A stretch of 15,296 nucleotides of DNA from Acidobacterium sp. Its GTDB lineage: Bacteria; Acidobacteriota; Terriglobia; Terriglobales; Acidobacteriaceae. The stretch is from contig PMAM01000046.1 in the NCBI GenBank assembly GCA_003152595.1, positions 28,685 to 43,980 of the forward strand, in the 5' to 3' direction. A program made the position numbers and the translations under genes. Each line of letters opens with the position of its first letter. Positions within the stretch are counted from its first letter, which is position 1. This document shows positions 7,273 through 14,520 of this stretch, piece by piece. The notes under the pieces were generated by a model, which was not told where the DNA came from, ran no database searches, and saw nothing but the letters and a program-made list of their open reading frames with translations.

Positions 7273-8044
7273 GACGGAACCCCCATCGCACCGAGCGCAG
7301 TGTCTCCAGCCGCCGGAACGCCACATCCAGAATCAGACCGATCGCACCAATCAGCAGAATGGCCGCAACCACAAGGTCGTAGCGTTTGCCGGAGTTGCGC
7401 GAATCAATGATGAGAAAGCCGAGCCCGGAATCGACAGCGATCATCTCCGCCGCAACCACAACCAGCCACGCAATGCCGAGCGCGATGCGCAGCCCGACGA
7501 GAATCTGCGGCAGCGCCGCAGGAAACAGAACCCTGCCCAGCAGTTGTGGCGGCGTCAGCCCGAAGTTGCGCCCAGCGCGGCGATACACCGACGGCACATT
7601 CGCCACCCCGTTGATGCAGGCCACCACGATGGGAAAAAACGCCCCGAGAAAGATCAGGAAGATGGCGGCATTGTCACCGACTCCAAAGAAGATGATGGCC
7701 ACAGGAATCCACGCGATGGGACTGATGGGCCGCAGAATCTGCATAGTCGGATTTACCACCTGGTTCGCGGCCGGATACCAGCCCAGCGTCAGTCCCAGCG
7801 GGATGCCGACGAGCACAGCGAGTCCAAAGCCCACAGCAACACGCCGCAGGGAATCGATAATGTCATTCCACAAAACGTGGTGTCGCAGCAGTTCTGCCAA
7901 GCCCTTTTCCACTTCGCGCGGCGACGGAAAAACCTTTGTGCCGGTCCAGCGCACAGAGTAATACCAGAGCGCGAGCAGCAGCCCGGTGGCGACCACCGGC
8001 CAGAAAAACCGCTCCCACTTCGCGGGTTGGCTCAGGGCGTTCAT
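7262..8044 (-). CDS. NitT/TauT-type ABC permease (second copy)
   Basis: A 260-residue BPD_transp_1 inner-membrane permease of the SsuC/TauC class. It has an N-terminal helix (about 14-30), a core of roughly five more helices, and the cytoplasmic EAA-type coupling loop AGRNFGLTPPQLLGRVLFPA (157-176), which docks onto the ATPase. QILRPISPIAWIP (102-114) and LGIAWLVVVAAEMIA (189-203) are family-typical. It is a close paralogue of the permease encoded at 8835-9617; the central two thirds are near identical by eye. Its ATG overlaps the ATPase stop as ATGA, and its TAA lies inside the substrate-binding gene. The two permeases may form a heterodimeric channel served by one ATPase. Confidence 0.9.
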   Translation of the reverse strand: MNALSQPAKWERFFWPVVATGLLLALWYYSVRWTGTKVFPSPREVEKGLAELLRHHVLWNDIIDSLRRVAVGFGLAVLVGIPLGLTLGWYPAANQVVNPTMQILRPISPIAWIPVAIIFFGVGDNAAIFLIFLGAFFPIVVACINGVANVPSVYRRAGRNFGLTPPQLLGRVLFPAALPQILVGLRIALGIAWLVVVAAEMIAVDSGLGFLIIDSRNSGKRYDLVVAAILLIGAIGLILDVAFRRLETLRSVRWGFRHES

Positions 8045-8835
8045 ACCTTGTGGGCCAGTCCGATCTGCTGGAAGATCCCGTCGCGCAGCTCGAGATAGCG
8101 GGGCGCACTGATGTCCCGCGGATGCGCAATATCGATGTTGACGATCTGCCGAATCGATGCTGGCCGCGCGCTCATGACCACCACGCGATCGGCCAGCTGC
8201 ACGGCTTCGTCGATGTCGTGCGTCACAAAGATGACGGTCTTCCGTTCCGCTTCCCAGATCCGCAGCAGCTCTCCACGCATGACCAGCCGTGTAATCGAAT
8301 CGAGTGCGCCGAAAGGCTCATCCAGCAGCAGCATGTCGGGATTCACGGCCAGCGCCCGCGCCACTTCCAGGCGCTGCTTCATACCGCCGGAAAGTTCCTG
8401 CGGGTACGTTTTCTCGAATCCCTGCAGCCCCACCATCTTTACGTAGTACGCGATTCGCTGTTCGCGCTCGGCTTTCGTCACCTTCGACAACCCGAAACCG
8501 ATGTTGCCTTCAACCGTCAGCCACGGGAACACCCCACGCTCCTGGAAAACGAAGATGCGTCGCGGGTTCGGCCTTCGCACCGCCTCGCCGTCCACCTTGA
8601 TTTCCCCGCTGGTGGGCGACAGGAATCCCGCCATGGCATTCAGCAGCGTGGTCTTCCCACAACCGGACGGTCCCAGCAGGCAGACAAATTCTCCATCGCC
8701 TACTTCCAGATTGATGTTGTTCAGCACCTCAGTCCGGTTGCCATCGCGTTCGAAGACCATACTGACTCGATCGACCGACAGTTTGGTCTTCAGCGTGAAG
8801 GGTAGAGGCGCCGCAATCGGCTGCATGCTCGACAT
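8041..8835 (-). CDS. NitT/TauT-type ABC ATPase
   Basis: A 264-residue SsuB/TauB-like ATPase with all catalytic motifs. These are Walker A GPSGCGKT (55-62), Q-loop Gln 98 in VFQERGVFPW, signature LSGGMKQR (148-155), Walker B MLLLDEP (168-174), D-loop GALDS and switch His 206. It powers import through the two adjacent permeases, acting on the cytoplasmic face. I chose ATG at 8835. It shares its A with the TGA stop of the upstream permease (TGATG) and has GGAGG four bases before it. A TTG one codon earlier and an ATG three codons later are less well placed. The C-terminal extension after 225 is of normal length for the SsuB group. Confidence 0.93.
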   Translation of the reverse strand: MSSMQPIAAPLPFTLKTKLSVDRVSMVFERDGNRTEVLNNINLEVGDGEFVCLLGPSGCGKTTLLNAMAGFLSPTSGEIKVDGEAVRRPNPRRIFVFQERGVFPWLTVEGNIGFGLSKVTKAEREQRIAYYVKMVGLQGFEKTYPQELSGGMKQRLEVARALAVNPDMLLLDEPFGALDSITRLVMRGELLRIWEAERKTVIFVTHDIDEAVQLADRVVVMSARPASIRQIVNIDIAHPRDISAPRYLELRDGIFQQIGLAHKV

Positions 8836-9617
8836 CAATCCTCCGAATATCCCCAGCGAAATGACTTCACCTTCTCCAGCGACTGCATCCCGAGATCGAG
8901 CAGAAGTCCGATGATCCCGATGATCAGCATTCCTGCAACGACCAGGTCGTAGCGATTACCCGCGTTGCGCGCGTCCACAATGAGGAACCCAAGTCCGGAA
9001 CTGACCGCGATCATCTCCGCCGCCACCACAACCAGCCACGCGATCCCAAGCGTGATGCGCAGCCCGACAATCAGTTTCGGCACCACGGCCGGATACAGCA
9101 CCCGGTACACAAGCGCCGCCGAACTCAGGCCGAAGTTTCGCCCGGCATTCACGTAGACCGCGGGAATGCTTTGTACCGCATCGATCGCGGTGAGCATCAG
9201 TGGGAAGAAGCAGCCGACGAAGATAAGAAAGATCGCGGCGAGGTCTCCCACTCCGAACCAGAGAATCGCGATCGGAATCCACGCCAGCGGCGAAATGGGC
9301 CGCAGGATCTGGAGAATGGGATTCAGCGCCATCTCCGCCCGGCGGTACCAGCCGACCGCGAGACCCAGCGGAATGGCGGTCACCACAGCCAGCGCGAATC
9401 CCCATGTCACCCGAAAGAGCGACGCAACTATATATTTCAGCAGGAGCCCATGACGCACCAGATCGACAATGCCACCCACTACGCCCCACGGGCCGGGCAG
9501 CAGATGACTCGCCTGGCGACGAATGCCGATCTCCCACAACAACAGCAACAGCGCAATGAACGCGAGCGGACGCCACAACAGAAGCAGATTCGTTCGTGTC
9601 GCGTGTTCGTCTCGCAT
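8835..9617 (-). CDS. NitT/TauT-type ABC permease (first copy)
   Basis: A 260-residue integral-membrane permease, first gene of the ABC operon. The N-terminal helix covers about 13-30 and the EAA coupling loop is NAGRNFGLSSAALVYRVLYP (157-176). QILRPISPLAWIPIAILW (103-120) and LGIAWLVVVAAEMIAV mirror the second permease almost exactly, pointing to a gene duplication within the operon. The ATG at 9617 is preferred, with AAGG eight bases upstream. The frame stays open to a TTG at 9647, but that has no ribosome binding site. The gene follows a 231-bp gap that probably holds the operon promoter. Confidence 0.88.
   Translation of the reverse strand: MRDEHATRTNLLLLWRPLAFIALLLLLWEIGIRRQASHLLPGPWGVVGGIVDLVRHGLLLKYIVASLFRVTWGFALAVVTAIPLGLAVGWYRRAEMALNPILQILRPISPLAWIPIAILWFGVGDLAAIFLIFVGCFFPLMLTAIDAVQSIPAVYVNAGRNFGLSSAALVYRVLYPAVVPKLIVGLRITLGIAWLVVVAAEMIAVSSGLGFLIVDARNAGNRYDLVVAGMLIIGIIGLLLDLGMQSLEKVKSFRWGYSED
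8840..8844 (-). promoter_or_regulatory. Ribosome binding site for the ABC ATPase
   Basis: GGAGG, lying within the last codons of the upstream permease, is four bases before the ATG at 8835 and only one base before the alternative TTG. It decides the start in favour of the ATG. Confidence 0.55.
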
Positions 9618-9761
9618 CGTCCGTGCCTTGTCCCGCACAACACGCAAGAACGCAGCCGCCGGCCACCATCACGACCGTAGATCCACGTTAATTTTGCGAG
9701 CCTGGGGAGCTCAGGGATCCTGTTGCGCGTTCATCTTACTTGCATGCGCGCGCGCCACACC

Positions 9762-9777
9762 TCCACCGAAAGGTGGA
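9762..9777. repeat. Small perfect hairpin with GAAA tetraloop
   Basis: TCCACC and GGTGGA pair perfectly around GAAA, which forms a stable GNRA loop if read on the plus strand. It is downstream of the small gene ending at 9849 and upstream of the ABC operon, so it could mark the transcript end, although no T-tract follows on the minus strand. Confidence 0.4.
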
Positions 9778-9787
9778 TAATGCCACA

Positions 9788-9805
9788 CGTCGCTCAGGAT
9801 GACAT
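9788..9805 (-). repeat. Half copy of the GTCATCC(C/T)GAGCG dispersed repeat
   Basis: The minus strand reads GATGTCATCCTGAGCGAC, matching the first half of the fuller repeat at 14031-14058, after which the similarity stops. It is probably a degraded copy of a dispersed element. The call rests on two copies seen here plus general knowledge of such elements. Confidence 0.5.
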
Positions 9806-9848
9806 CCCCGCACAGAGGGAGCTTCGCGCTCATTACCCGCGGGCTCGA

Positions 9849-10178
9849 TCAGATCGCAACGAAGATCGCCCCGCCTTCCACCGTGAGCTCGATCCCCGCG
9901 GCTTTCGCAGCTTCCTGGAGAGCGGCATCGAGCATCACCACCGGATTTCGGCTCACATCCAGGCGGCGCATCAGGCCCTCACCCTTCTTCGGCCCCGCCG
10001 ACAACGTGATCTTCAGTCCCCGCCGCTTGCACCGCACCGGCGTGCCGTCCTCCAGCTTCACGTTCAACGGCTTAATATACGCGTCGATGTAATGAACACC
10101 GATGCCGGATTTGTCGTCGCTGCTCGGGGGCAGCTTTTCGGCTGCGGCTGCGTTCACATCGCAAACTTTCACTTTCAC
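9849..10178 (-). CDS. Small conserved-looking protein of unknown function
   Basis: A 109-residue protein that I do not recognise. It begins VKVKVCDVNAAAAEKL and has alternating beta/alpha composition with a basic centre (VRCKRRGLKITLSAGPKKGE, about 54-73). It ends in two likely strands, IELTVEGG and AIFVAI. There is no signal peptide or membrane helix. Two Cys (6 and 56) are spaced too far apart for a simple metal motif. The start GTG at 10178 is chosen because GTGA overlaps the TGA stop of the homocysteine methyltransferase and GGAG lies six bases upstream. A longer frame to 10271 would be read entirely inside that gene. Tight coupling suggests a role as accessory or small subunit in methyl transfer, which is an inference only. 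Confidence 0.7.
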   Translation of the reverse strand: MKVKVCDVNAAAAEKLPPSSDDKSGIGVHYIDAYIKPLNVKLEDGTPVRCKRRGLKITLSAGPKKGEGLMRRLDVSRNPVVMLDAALQEAAKAAGIELTVEGGAIFVAI

Positions 10179-11116
10179 GCTTGGCTCCGCTCCGGGGCAA
10201 CGCCCTTCGTTTCCAGATACTGATCCATCGTCTTCCGGAACGCGCGAATGTGTTCCGGTGTGCTGCCGCAACAGGCGCCTACGATGTTCGCGCCAGCTTT
10301 CAAAATCGGCAACAGGTCCTTCACCATCTGATCCGGCGTCTCGTCGTAGACCACCTTCATCTGCACCAGCTTCGGCTGGCCGGCATTCGGCTGCACCATC
10401 ACCGGCAGCCTGGTCACGGATTTATATCGCTGCACCGCCGTCAGCGCACGGACCATGTCCATCCTCGTGCCGCAGTTCAGCGCCACGATGTGCGCTCCGT
10501 GCTTCTCCATGAAATCCGCCGCCTGCTCCGGCTCCACGCCCATCATCGTCCGGAAGGTCGATCCGTCCAGCGTTACGTCATACGCCATCGAGCCGATAAT
10601 GCACCTCGCGCCCGCCTTCTGCGCCGATTCGATGCCGATCCCCAGTTCCTCCAGCGAGGTCTGTGTCTCGATGATGATCGCGTCCGCTCCGCCTTTGACC
10701 AGCGCGCCCGCCTGTTCCTCAAACGCGCCGCGCACCTGCGCCTCGGTAAAGTCGCCATACGGCTCCATCAGGCCTCCGAAGGGCCCCATGTCCCCGATTA
10801 CGTAACCGTCACGGTCACCAAAAGCCCTCCGCGCGATCTCCACGCCGGCTTTGTTGATCGCCACCACGTGGTCGCCCTCGCCGTGCCGCGTCAGCATGAT
10901 CCGCGAACCGCCAAAGGTGTTCGTCAGCAGGCAATCGGATCCGGCCTCCACATACCGTTTCTGGATACCCAGCACGCGTTCCGGATGCGTGAGATTCCAC
11001 GCCTCGCCGCAATTGCCCTGCTCCAGCCCGGCCAGCATCAGTTGCGTGCCCATGGCGCCGTCGCACAGCAGCGGCCGCTCCAGAATCGCCTCCTGCAGAA
11101 ATTTCTTCATCGTCAT
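10175..11116 (-). CDS. Homocysteine S-methyltransferase family protein
   Basis: A 313-residue single-domain TIM barrel of the Pfam S-methyl_trans family, like the N-terminal module of MetH and like BHMT. The zinc thiolates are Cys 215 (ALNCGTR) and Cys 282/283 (GACCGSTPEHI). LLCDGAMGTQL (16-26) and NTFGGSRIML (66-75) complete the active-site loops. It should activate a thiol such as homocysteine or move methyl groups to or from a corrinoid. There is no folate or B12 domain in the same chain, so it probably works with the separate corrinoid protein encoded at 14514-15170. I chose ATG at 11116. It overlaps the upstream TGA as ATGA and has AGGA six bases before it. The frame to 11182 is an extension inside the previous gene. 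Confidence 0.9.
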   Translation of the reverse strand: MTMKKFLQEAILERPLLCDGAMGTQLMLAGLEQGNCGEAWNLTHPERVLGIQKRYVEAGSDCLLTNTFGGSRIMLTRHGEGDHVVAINKAGVEIARRAFGDRDGYVIGDMGPFGGLMEPYGDFTEAQVRGAFEEQAGALVKGGADAIIIETQTSLEELGIGIESAQKAGARCIIGSMAYDVTLDGSTFRTMMGVEPEQAADFMEKHGAHIVALNCGTRMDMVRALTAVQRYKSVTRLPVMVQPNAGQPKLVQMKVVYDETPDQMVKDLLPILKAGANIVGACCGSTPEHIRAFRKTMDQYLETKGVAPERSQA

Positions 11117-12366
11117 TCCGTTTCCTGCGCCGGCTCTTTTTGTGCCAGCGCGTAGTGAATCGTTTCCAGTACCAGTCCCCATTTGTGATTACGGCTCGCT
11201 GCCTCGCAAAAACAACCCGCCCCGCTTGCTTCGCGACGCCACGATAACACAGCGTTCAGACGCTCTCCGCTGAGCGGCTTCTCGCGATCGATCGCGCCCA
11301 TCACACCCTCAGGGTCGGCGATGTACTGGCACATATGCGTGTAACCTGTGTCGCCTTCCGCCGGCGCGCATTGCTGTTCCCGGATCGGATATCCGTCTTC
11401 GCGCGGGCCGAGCCTCACGCGGTACTGGAACGCCAGCGGCCGTCCCATATTCGTGCAGGTCGTCCCGTCGTAGCGAAACACAGCAACGAACGACCCATCC
11501 GGATGCTCTTCCATCGTCAGCCGCTCCTGCGCCCAGCGCCGCAGCGCTCTCCGATTCACGCTGTAGGAGGCGTCCTGATCCAGAACCGCCGCCTTCACCG
11601 TCACGCGCTCGCCCGTTCCGCGCGGCGACTTGCGATAGGGCGCTCTCCGATACTGGCACGGCCCAAACGAGCAGTTCTCGCACGGCACCAGACTCGTCAG
11701 CCGGCGCAGCCGATCCGTGTGCCGCGTCAAGCCAAACAACGCCAGCTGTGATTTTTTTGGCCGCAGCATACCGGACTCCATCGCATCCAGCTGCGACGGG
11801 AACTCCGCATTCCTTGTGTGCTTCATCAATTCCAGCAATCGCGGCTGCTCGGCAATATCCCACTCCGGGTAGCCCGGGCTGTAGTGTGGCAGCACGGCCA
11901 TCTCATGCTGCTCCGCCCAGTCGCACAGCCGCGCGCCAGCCGCGGTCGTTAGATACTCCACCACCGCCGAAGCAAACATCTCGAGGAAGAAATACTCATC
12001 GGGCTTTTCCTGCGACCATAGCCGCCGCGCTTCTTCCTCTGCCTCCGGCCCTGCGCCAACGGCAACCAAAACCGCGCTGTGCGCGCCCGCCTGTTCCAGC
12101 GTACCCCTCAGGCGCGCACTGTTGAAGCACTGTCCGTCGACGCAAATGGAGGCCTCATCCAGCGCAAACGTCTCCACCTGCCGCGCATACACCCACGGAC
12201 GTCCATGTTGCGCATACCATTCGCGCGCCCACGTGGCCAGTTCCAGCGCCCGCCCCTCCATCTCGTATCCGCGCGGATAACCGAGCAGCCGCACGTATTC
12301 CTCCGGCAGCACGTTGACCGCAACGGGCGAATCAGCCAGCTCGATGCTCTCCGTTACCGTGCGCAT
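11113..12366 (-). CDS. MetH-activation-domain-like protein with Cys-rich C-terminus
   Basis: A 417-residue protein. The first 215 residues resemble the B12-dependent methionine synthase reactivation domain: SPGYPEWDIAEQ (163-174) matches the PGYGDWPLEEQ region and MLRPKKSQLALFG (200-212) matches the MxPxKSVSG motif that binds SAM and the cobalamin tail in MetH. A Cys cluster CENCSFGPCQYR (229-240; Cys 229, 232 and 237) follows, which could hold Fe-S or zinc. An unrecognised C-terminal domain (about 255-400) contains RYDGTTCTNMG (298-308), DTGYTHMCQY (339-348) and GAGCFCE (382-388). A corrinoid-reactivation or corrinoid-handling role is likely. The start ATG at 12366 has GGAG about eight bases upstream and overlaps the ASKHA gene by 13 bases. 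Confidence 0.75.
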   Translation of the reverse strand: MRTVTESIELADSPVAVNVLPEEYVRLLGYPRGYEMEGRALELATWAREWYAQHGRPWVYARQVETFALDEASICVDGQCFNSARLRGTLEQAGAHSAVLVAVGAGPEAEEEARRLWSQEKPDEYFFLEMFASAVVEYLTTAAGARLCDWAEQHEMAVLPHYSPGYPEWDIAEQPRLLELMKHTRNAEFPSQLDAMESGMLRPKKSQLALFGLTRHTDRLRRLTSLVPCENCSFGPCQYRRAPYRKSPRGTGERVTVKAAVLDQDASYSVNRRALRRWAQERLTMEEHPDGSFVAVFRYDGTTCTNMGRPLAFQYRVRLGPREDGYPIREQQCAPAEGDTGYTHMCQYIADPEGVMGAIDREKPLSGERLNAVLSWRREASGAGCFCEAASRNHKWGLVLETIHYALAQKEPAQETE

Positions 12367-14030
12367 GCCATCGGCTCCACGGGCTTGAACTGGCATCCCT
12401 CCACAAAGAAATCGAAGAAACTCGGATGCGTCTCCAGCCGGCAGTGCTCCACCTTCTTCACCAGCTCTTCCATCTCTTGTCGCTTCGTCTTCGAAAGCAG
12501 TGCGATCGTCGCTCCCTCAATCGCGGTGTTGCCCGCCTGCACGATCTTCGCCGAATCGATCCACGGCACCAGCCCGATCCGCTTCGATGCCTCAACCTTC
12601 AGGTGCCGCCCAAATCCTCCGGCGAGATAGAAAACGTCGATCTCGTCGAAATCAATCCCGTAAGTCGAGAACACGACGTGCAGCCCGGCCACATTCGCGC
12701 CTTTGGCCTGCGCCAGTTCGTTCACGTCGCTTTCCAGCAGATAAACATTCTCGTCTTCTTCCGCGCCATGCCAAAGCGTAATCCGATGGACATCGTCTTC
12801 GAAGCGGCCCTTGTCGTTCATCTGTCCAGTGCGCAGCAGCTCGCTCAGCGCATCCACCAGACCCGATCCGCAAACCCCCTCCGGCTTGCCGTCGCCAATC
12901 ACCCCCAGCCGGAAGCTCCCATCGTCCTCAATCGCGACTTCCTCAATCGCCCCCTCCAGTGCCGGCATCCCGCACGTAATCGCGCCGCCTTCAAAAGCCG
13001 GACCCGCCGGACACGACGCTGCCAGAATCCGGTCCTTGTTGCCGACAATCAGCTCCGTGTTCGTGCCGATGTCCATGATCGCGATCCGCCGCGTTTCATG
13101 CACCAGGTCAACGGCCAGCATGCAGGCTGCAGCGTCCGCGCCCACATGCCCGCTGATGATCGGCGCGCCATACACGCGCGCCCTGGGGTGAATCGGCAGC
13201 AAACTGCGCAACCCGCTCTGCTCCAGGCTCGTCGTCGTCCGCTTGCCTTCAGCCATTTCGATTTCCGTAATCGACCGGTACGGCGTCTGCCCGATCGAGT
13301 ACACGTTCTGCCGGAAAAACAAATCCCGCATCGTCGAGTTGCCGACGACCACCATCTCGTAGATCGTCTTCGGATCGACCGGAAACTTCTCGATCGCGTG
13401 GCTCAGGTACCCGGCCAGCGTGCGCATCAGCAACTTGCCCGGATGATCGGTGTCGTAGGCGATGCGCGACATCACCTCCGCCCCGCCGAAGCGCTGCGGA
13501 TTTTCAAACGAGGTATCGGCGACCAGCTCTCCCGTTTCGAGATTCAGCAGCCGCACCACAATGGTTGTCGTGCCCAGATCCATCGCCAGGCCATGGATTG
13601 GGTGTACGCCCGGCCCCCCGCAACGATCGACCTCCACGCCGTCGATCAGGATGCGATCGCCATCGCGCGTCACCGCCGGATCCAGAGGAATCGATTCACA
13701 ACTCACCGGCAGCCCAGCAGTCAGAGTTAGCCCCTGCCTCTCGATGCGCATCTGCCCGCGCCGCATCGTGTGGCAGCGCACATGGCCGCTCACGCCGGTC
13801 ACGTACGTCTGGCAGGAAAGCCGGAACTTCCCCTTCAGATGCTGCTCCGCCTCCGTCATCGGCGACAGCAGCTCGGCGCCCTCCACCACCTCCACCATGC
13901 ACTCTTTGCACTTGCCCTGCTTCCGGCACGAGGTGGGCACATCGATCCCGAGCGCCTCCGCCTGATCGAACAGCGAGAGCCCGCCCTGTGCCTCGACCGA
14001 TTGTCCGTTGATGGTGAGCTGAACCGCCAT
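12354..14030 (-). CDS. ASKHA-type reductive activator of corrinoid proteins (RACE, DUF4445 family)
   Basis: A 558-residue protein with an N-terminal plant-type [2Fe-2S] domain (Cys 35, 41, 44 and 73; CRKQGKCKEC then LSCQ). A linker follows, and then an ASKHA ATPase domain with phosphate loops AMDLGTTT (149-156) and MDIGTNTEL (319-327). SCPAGPAFEGG, GVCGSGLVDAL (385-395) and YLAGGFGRHLK (468-478) complete the RamA/DUF4445 pattern. Such enzymes use ATP to reduce inactive Co(II) corrinoid proteins to Co(I). This one fits the corrinoid protein two genes upstream. The ATG at 14030 is preferred to one at 14036, because the latter lies within a dispersed repeat whose end supplies GGGA upstream. It is slightly shorter than many family members but looks complete. 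Confidence 0.9.
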   Translation of the reverse strand: MAVQLTINGQSVEAQGGLSLFDQAEALGIDVPTSCRKQGKCKECMVEVVEGAELLSPMTEAEQHLKGKFRLSCQTYVTGVSGHVRCHTMRRGQMRIERQGLTLTAGLPVSCESIPLDPAVTRDGDRILIDGVEVDRCGGPGVHPIHGLAMDLGTTTIVVRLLNLETGELVADTSFENPQRFGGAEVMSRIAYDTDHPGKLLMRTLAGYLSHAIEKFPVDPKTIYEMVVVGNSTMRDLFFRQNVYSIGQTPYRSITEIEMAEGKRTTTSLEQSGLRSLLPIHPRARVYGAPIISGHVGADAAACMLAVDLVHETRRIAIMDIGTNTELIVGNKDRILAASCPAGPAFEGGAITCGMPALEGAIEEVAIEDDGSFRLGVIGDGKPEGVCGSGLVDALSELLRTGQMNDKGRFEDDVHRITLWHGAEEDENVYLLESDVNELAQAKGANVAGLHVVFSTYGIDFDEIDVFYLAGGFGRHLKVEASKRIGLVPWIDSAKIVQAGNTAIEGATIALLSKTKRQEMEELVKKVEHCRLETHPSFFDFFVEGCQFKPVEPMACAR

Positions 14031-14058
14031 TGTCATCCCGAGCGCAGCGAGGGACCTG
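14031..14058 (+). repeat. GTCATCCCGAGCG-type dispersed repeat abutting the ASKHA gene start
   Basis: The plus strand shows TGTCATCCCGAGCGCAGCGA followed by GGGACCTG, the form of a short dispersed element known from Acidobacteriota and other GC-rich genomes. It directly abuts the chosen ATG of the ASKHA gene, contains an alternative ATG (14036), and fills nearly all of the 39-bp gap to the small upstream gene. A half copy is at 9788-9805. Confidence 0.7.
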
Positions 14059-14069
14059 CTTTTCTCACT

Positions 14070-14333
14070 TCAGAGGTCCTGCCAGCCCTTTGCTTCCAGC
14101 TCCGCCTTCACCGCCTCGGCAACTTCGCGCGCAGAGCCCTCGCGCTCCTCTTCCTCACTCCACTTCCACTGCGCCAGATAATCATCCGCGGCCTGCAGTC
14201 CGCGCTTCGCAGCAAGAATATCCACCTGCTGCATGAACCTGCCATCCAGCATCATCGTGACGTCCTCGTCATCGTCCTCGGCCTTCACCTGGGTCGGGAT
14301 TTCCTGCCAGTAGAGAACCTTATAGATAACCAT
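14070..14333 (-). CDS. Small PF13769 (virulence-factor family)-like protein
   Basis: An 87-residue soluble acidic protein. Its order of conserved parts fits PF13769: YKVLYWQEIPTQVKAE (4-19), LDGRFMQQVDILAAKRGL (29-46), then DDYLAQWKW (50-58) and a charged helical tail. The family name 'virulence factor' is historical and gives no function here. Similar small proteins often sit beside corrinoid protein and ASKHA-activator genes, as this one does, so an accessory role in corrinoid methyl transfer is plausible. The ATG at 14333 has AGGA seven bases upstream. It is flanked by repeats on both sides (14031-14058 and 14386-14520). Confidence 0.72.
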   Translation of the reverse strand: MVIYKVLYWQEIPTQVKAEDDDEDVTMMLDGRFMQQVDILAAKRGLQAADDYLAQWKWSEEEEREGSAREVAEAVKAELEAKGWQDL

Positions 14334-14385
14334 CTCTGTTTCCTGATGTCCCTGCCCCCCGAGGCACGTTCAGCAATCGTATTTT

Positions 14386-14520
14386 GACTTCGTGTCAGGG
14401 CACGACTTCAGTCGTGCCGCAAAGACCTTTAGGGACGGGCGGGCTTCAGCCCCTGAGGTCGATTTTTCGCGCGCATCCAATTTCTCAATCCAATCCATTT
14501 CAGGGACACGGCTCTAAGTC
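14386..14520. repeat. Cluster of REP-like palindromes between corrinoid and small-protein genes
   Basis: Three elements are visible. A perfect palindrome of nine pairs with a two-base loop lies at 14399-14418 (GGCACGACT..AGTCGTGCC). A longer imperfect palindrome at 14424-14460 is built from GACCT...AGGTC around GGGCTTCAGCCC. A degenerate third copy near 14504-14524 (ACACGGCT..AAGTCGTC) runs into the last codons and stop of the corrinoid gene. Apart from this array the 180-bp gap (14334-14513) shows no gene. The first stem could act as an mRNA stabiliser or weak terminator in either direction. Confidence 0.75.

Larger units (their letters stand above)
9618..9848. other. Gap upstream of the ABC operon, with hairpin and repeat half
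   Basis: No gene is supported in these 231 bases. They should carry the minus-strand promoter of the ABC operon, but I see no convincing -35/-10 pair. There is a perfect six-pair hairpin with a GAAA loop on the plus strand (9762-9777; TTTC loop on the minus strand), without a following T-run. A half copy of the GTCATCCTGAGCG repeat is at 9788-9805. No cobalamin box or other riboswitch core was recognised. Confidence 0.5.

Noticed and set aside
7199..8098. Open frame of 299 codons on the plus strand
   Set aside because: Antisense to the ABC permease and binding-protein genes, with low-complexity Arg/His/Gln-rich translation and no recognisable motif.
9618..9848. Possible cobalamin riboswitch before the ABC operon
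   Set aside because: No B12-box-like core or adequate paired architecture could be found; the only clear structure is a short 6-bp hairpin.
10179..10271. Longer version of the 109-residue protein
   Set aside because: The extra codons lie wholly inside the homocysteine methyltransferase gene and the GTGA overlap gives a natural start.
10181..11155. Open frame of 324 codons on the plus strand
   Set aside because: Complementary shadow of the homocysteine methyltransferase, whose zinc Cys motifs make the minus strand certain.
12426..13730. Long open frame of 434 codons on the plus strand
   Set aside because: It lies antisense inside the ASKHA activator gene, is rich in Arg, His and Pro as expected from complementing GC-rich codons, and has no domain or ribosome binding site.
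14399..14418. Intrinsic terminator after the corrinoid protein gene
   Set aside because: The stem is perfect but no T-run follows on the minus strand, and its sequence matches a dispersed REP-like element, so a repeat is the better description.
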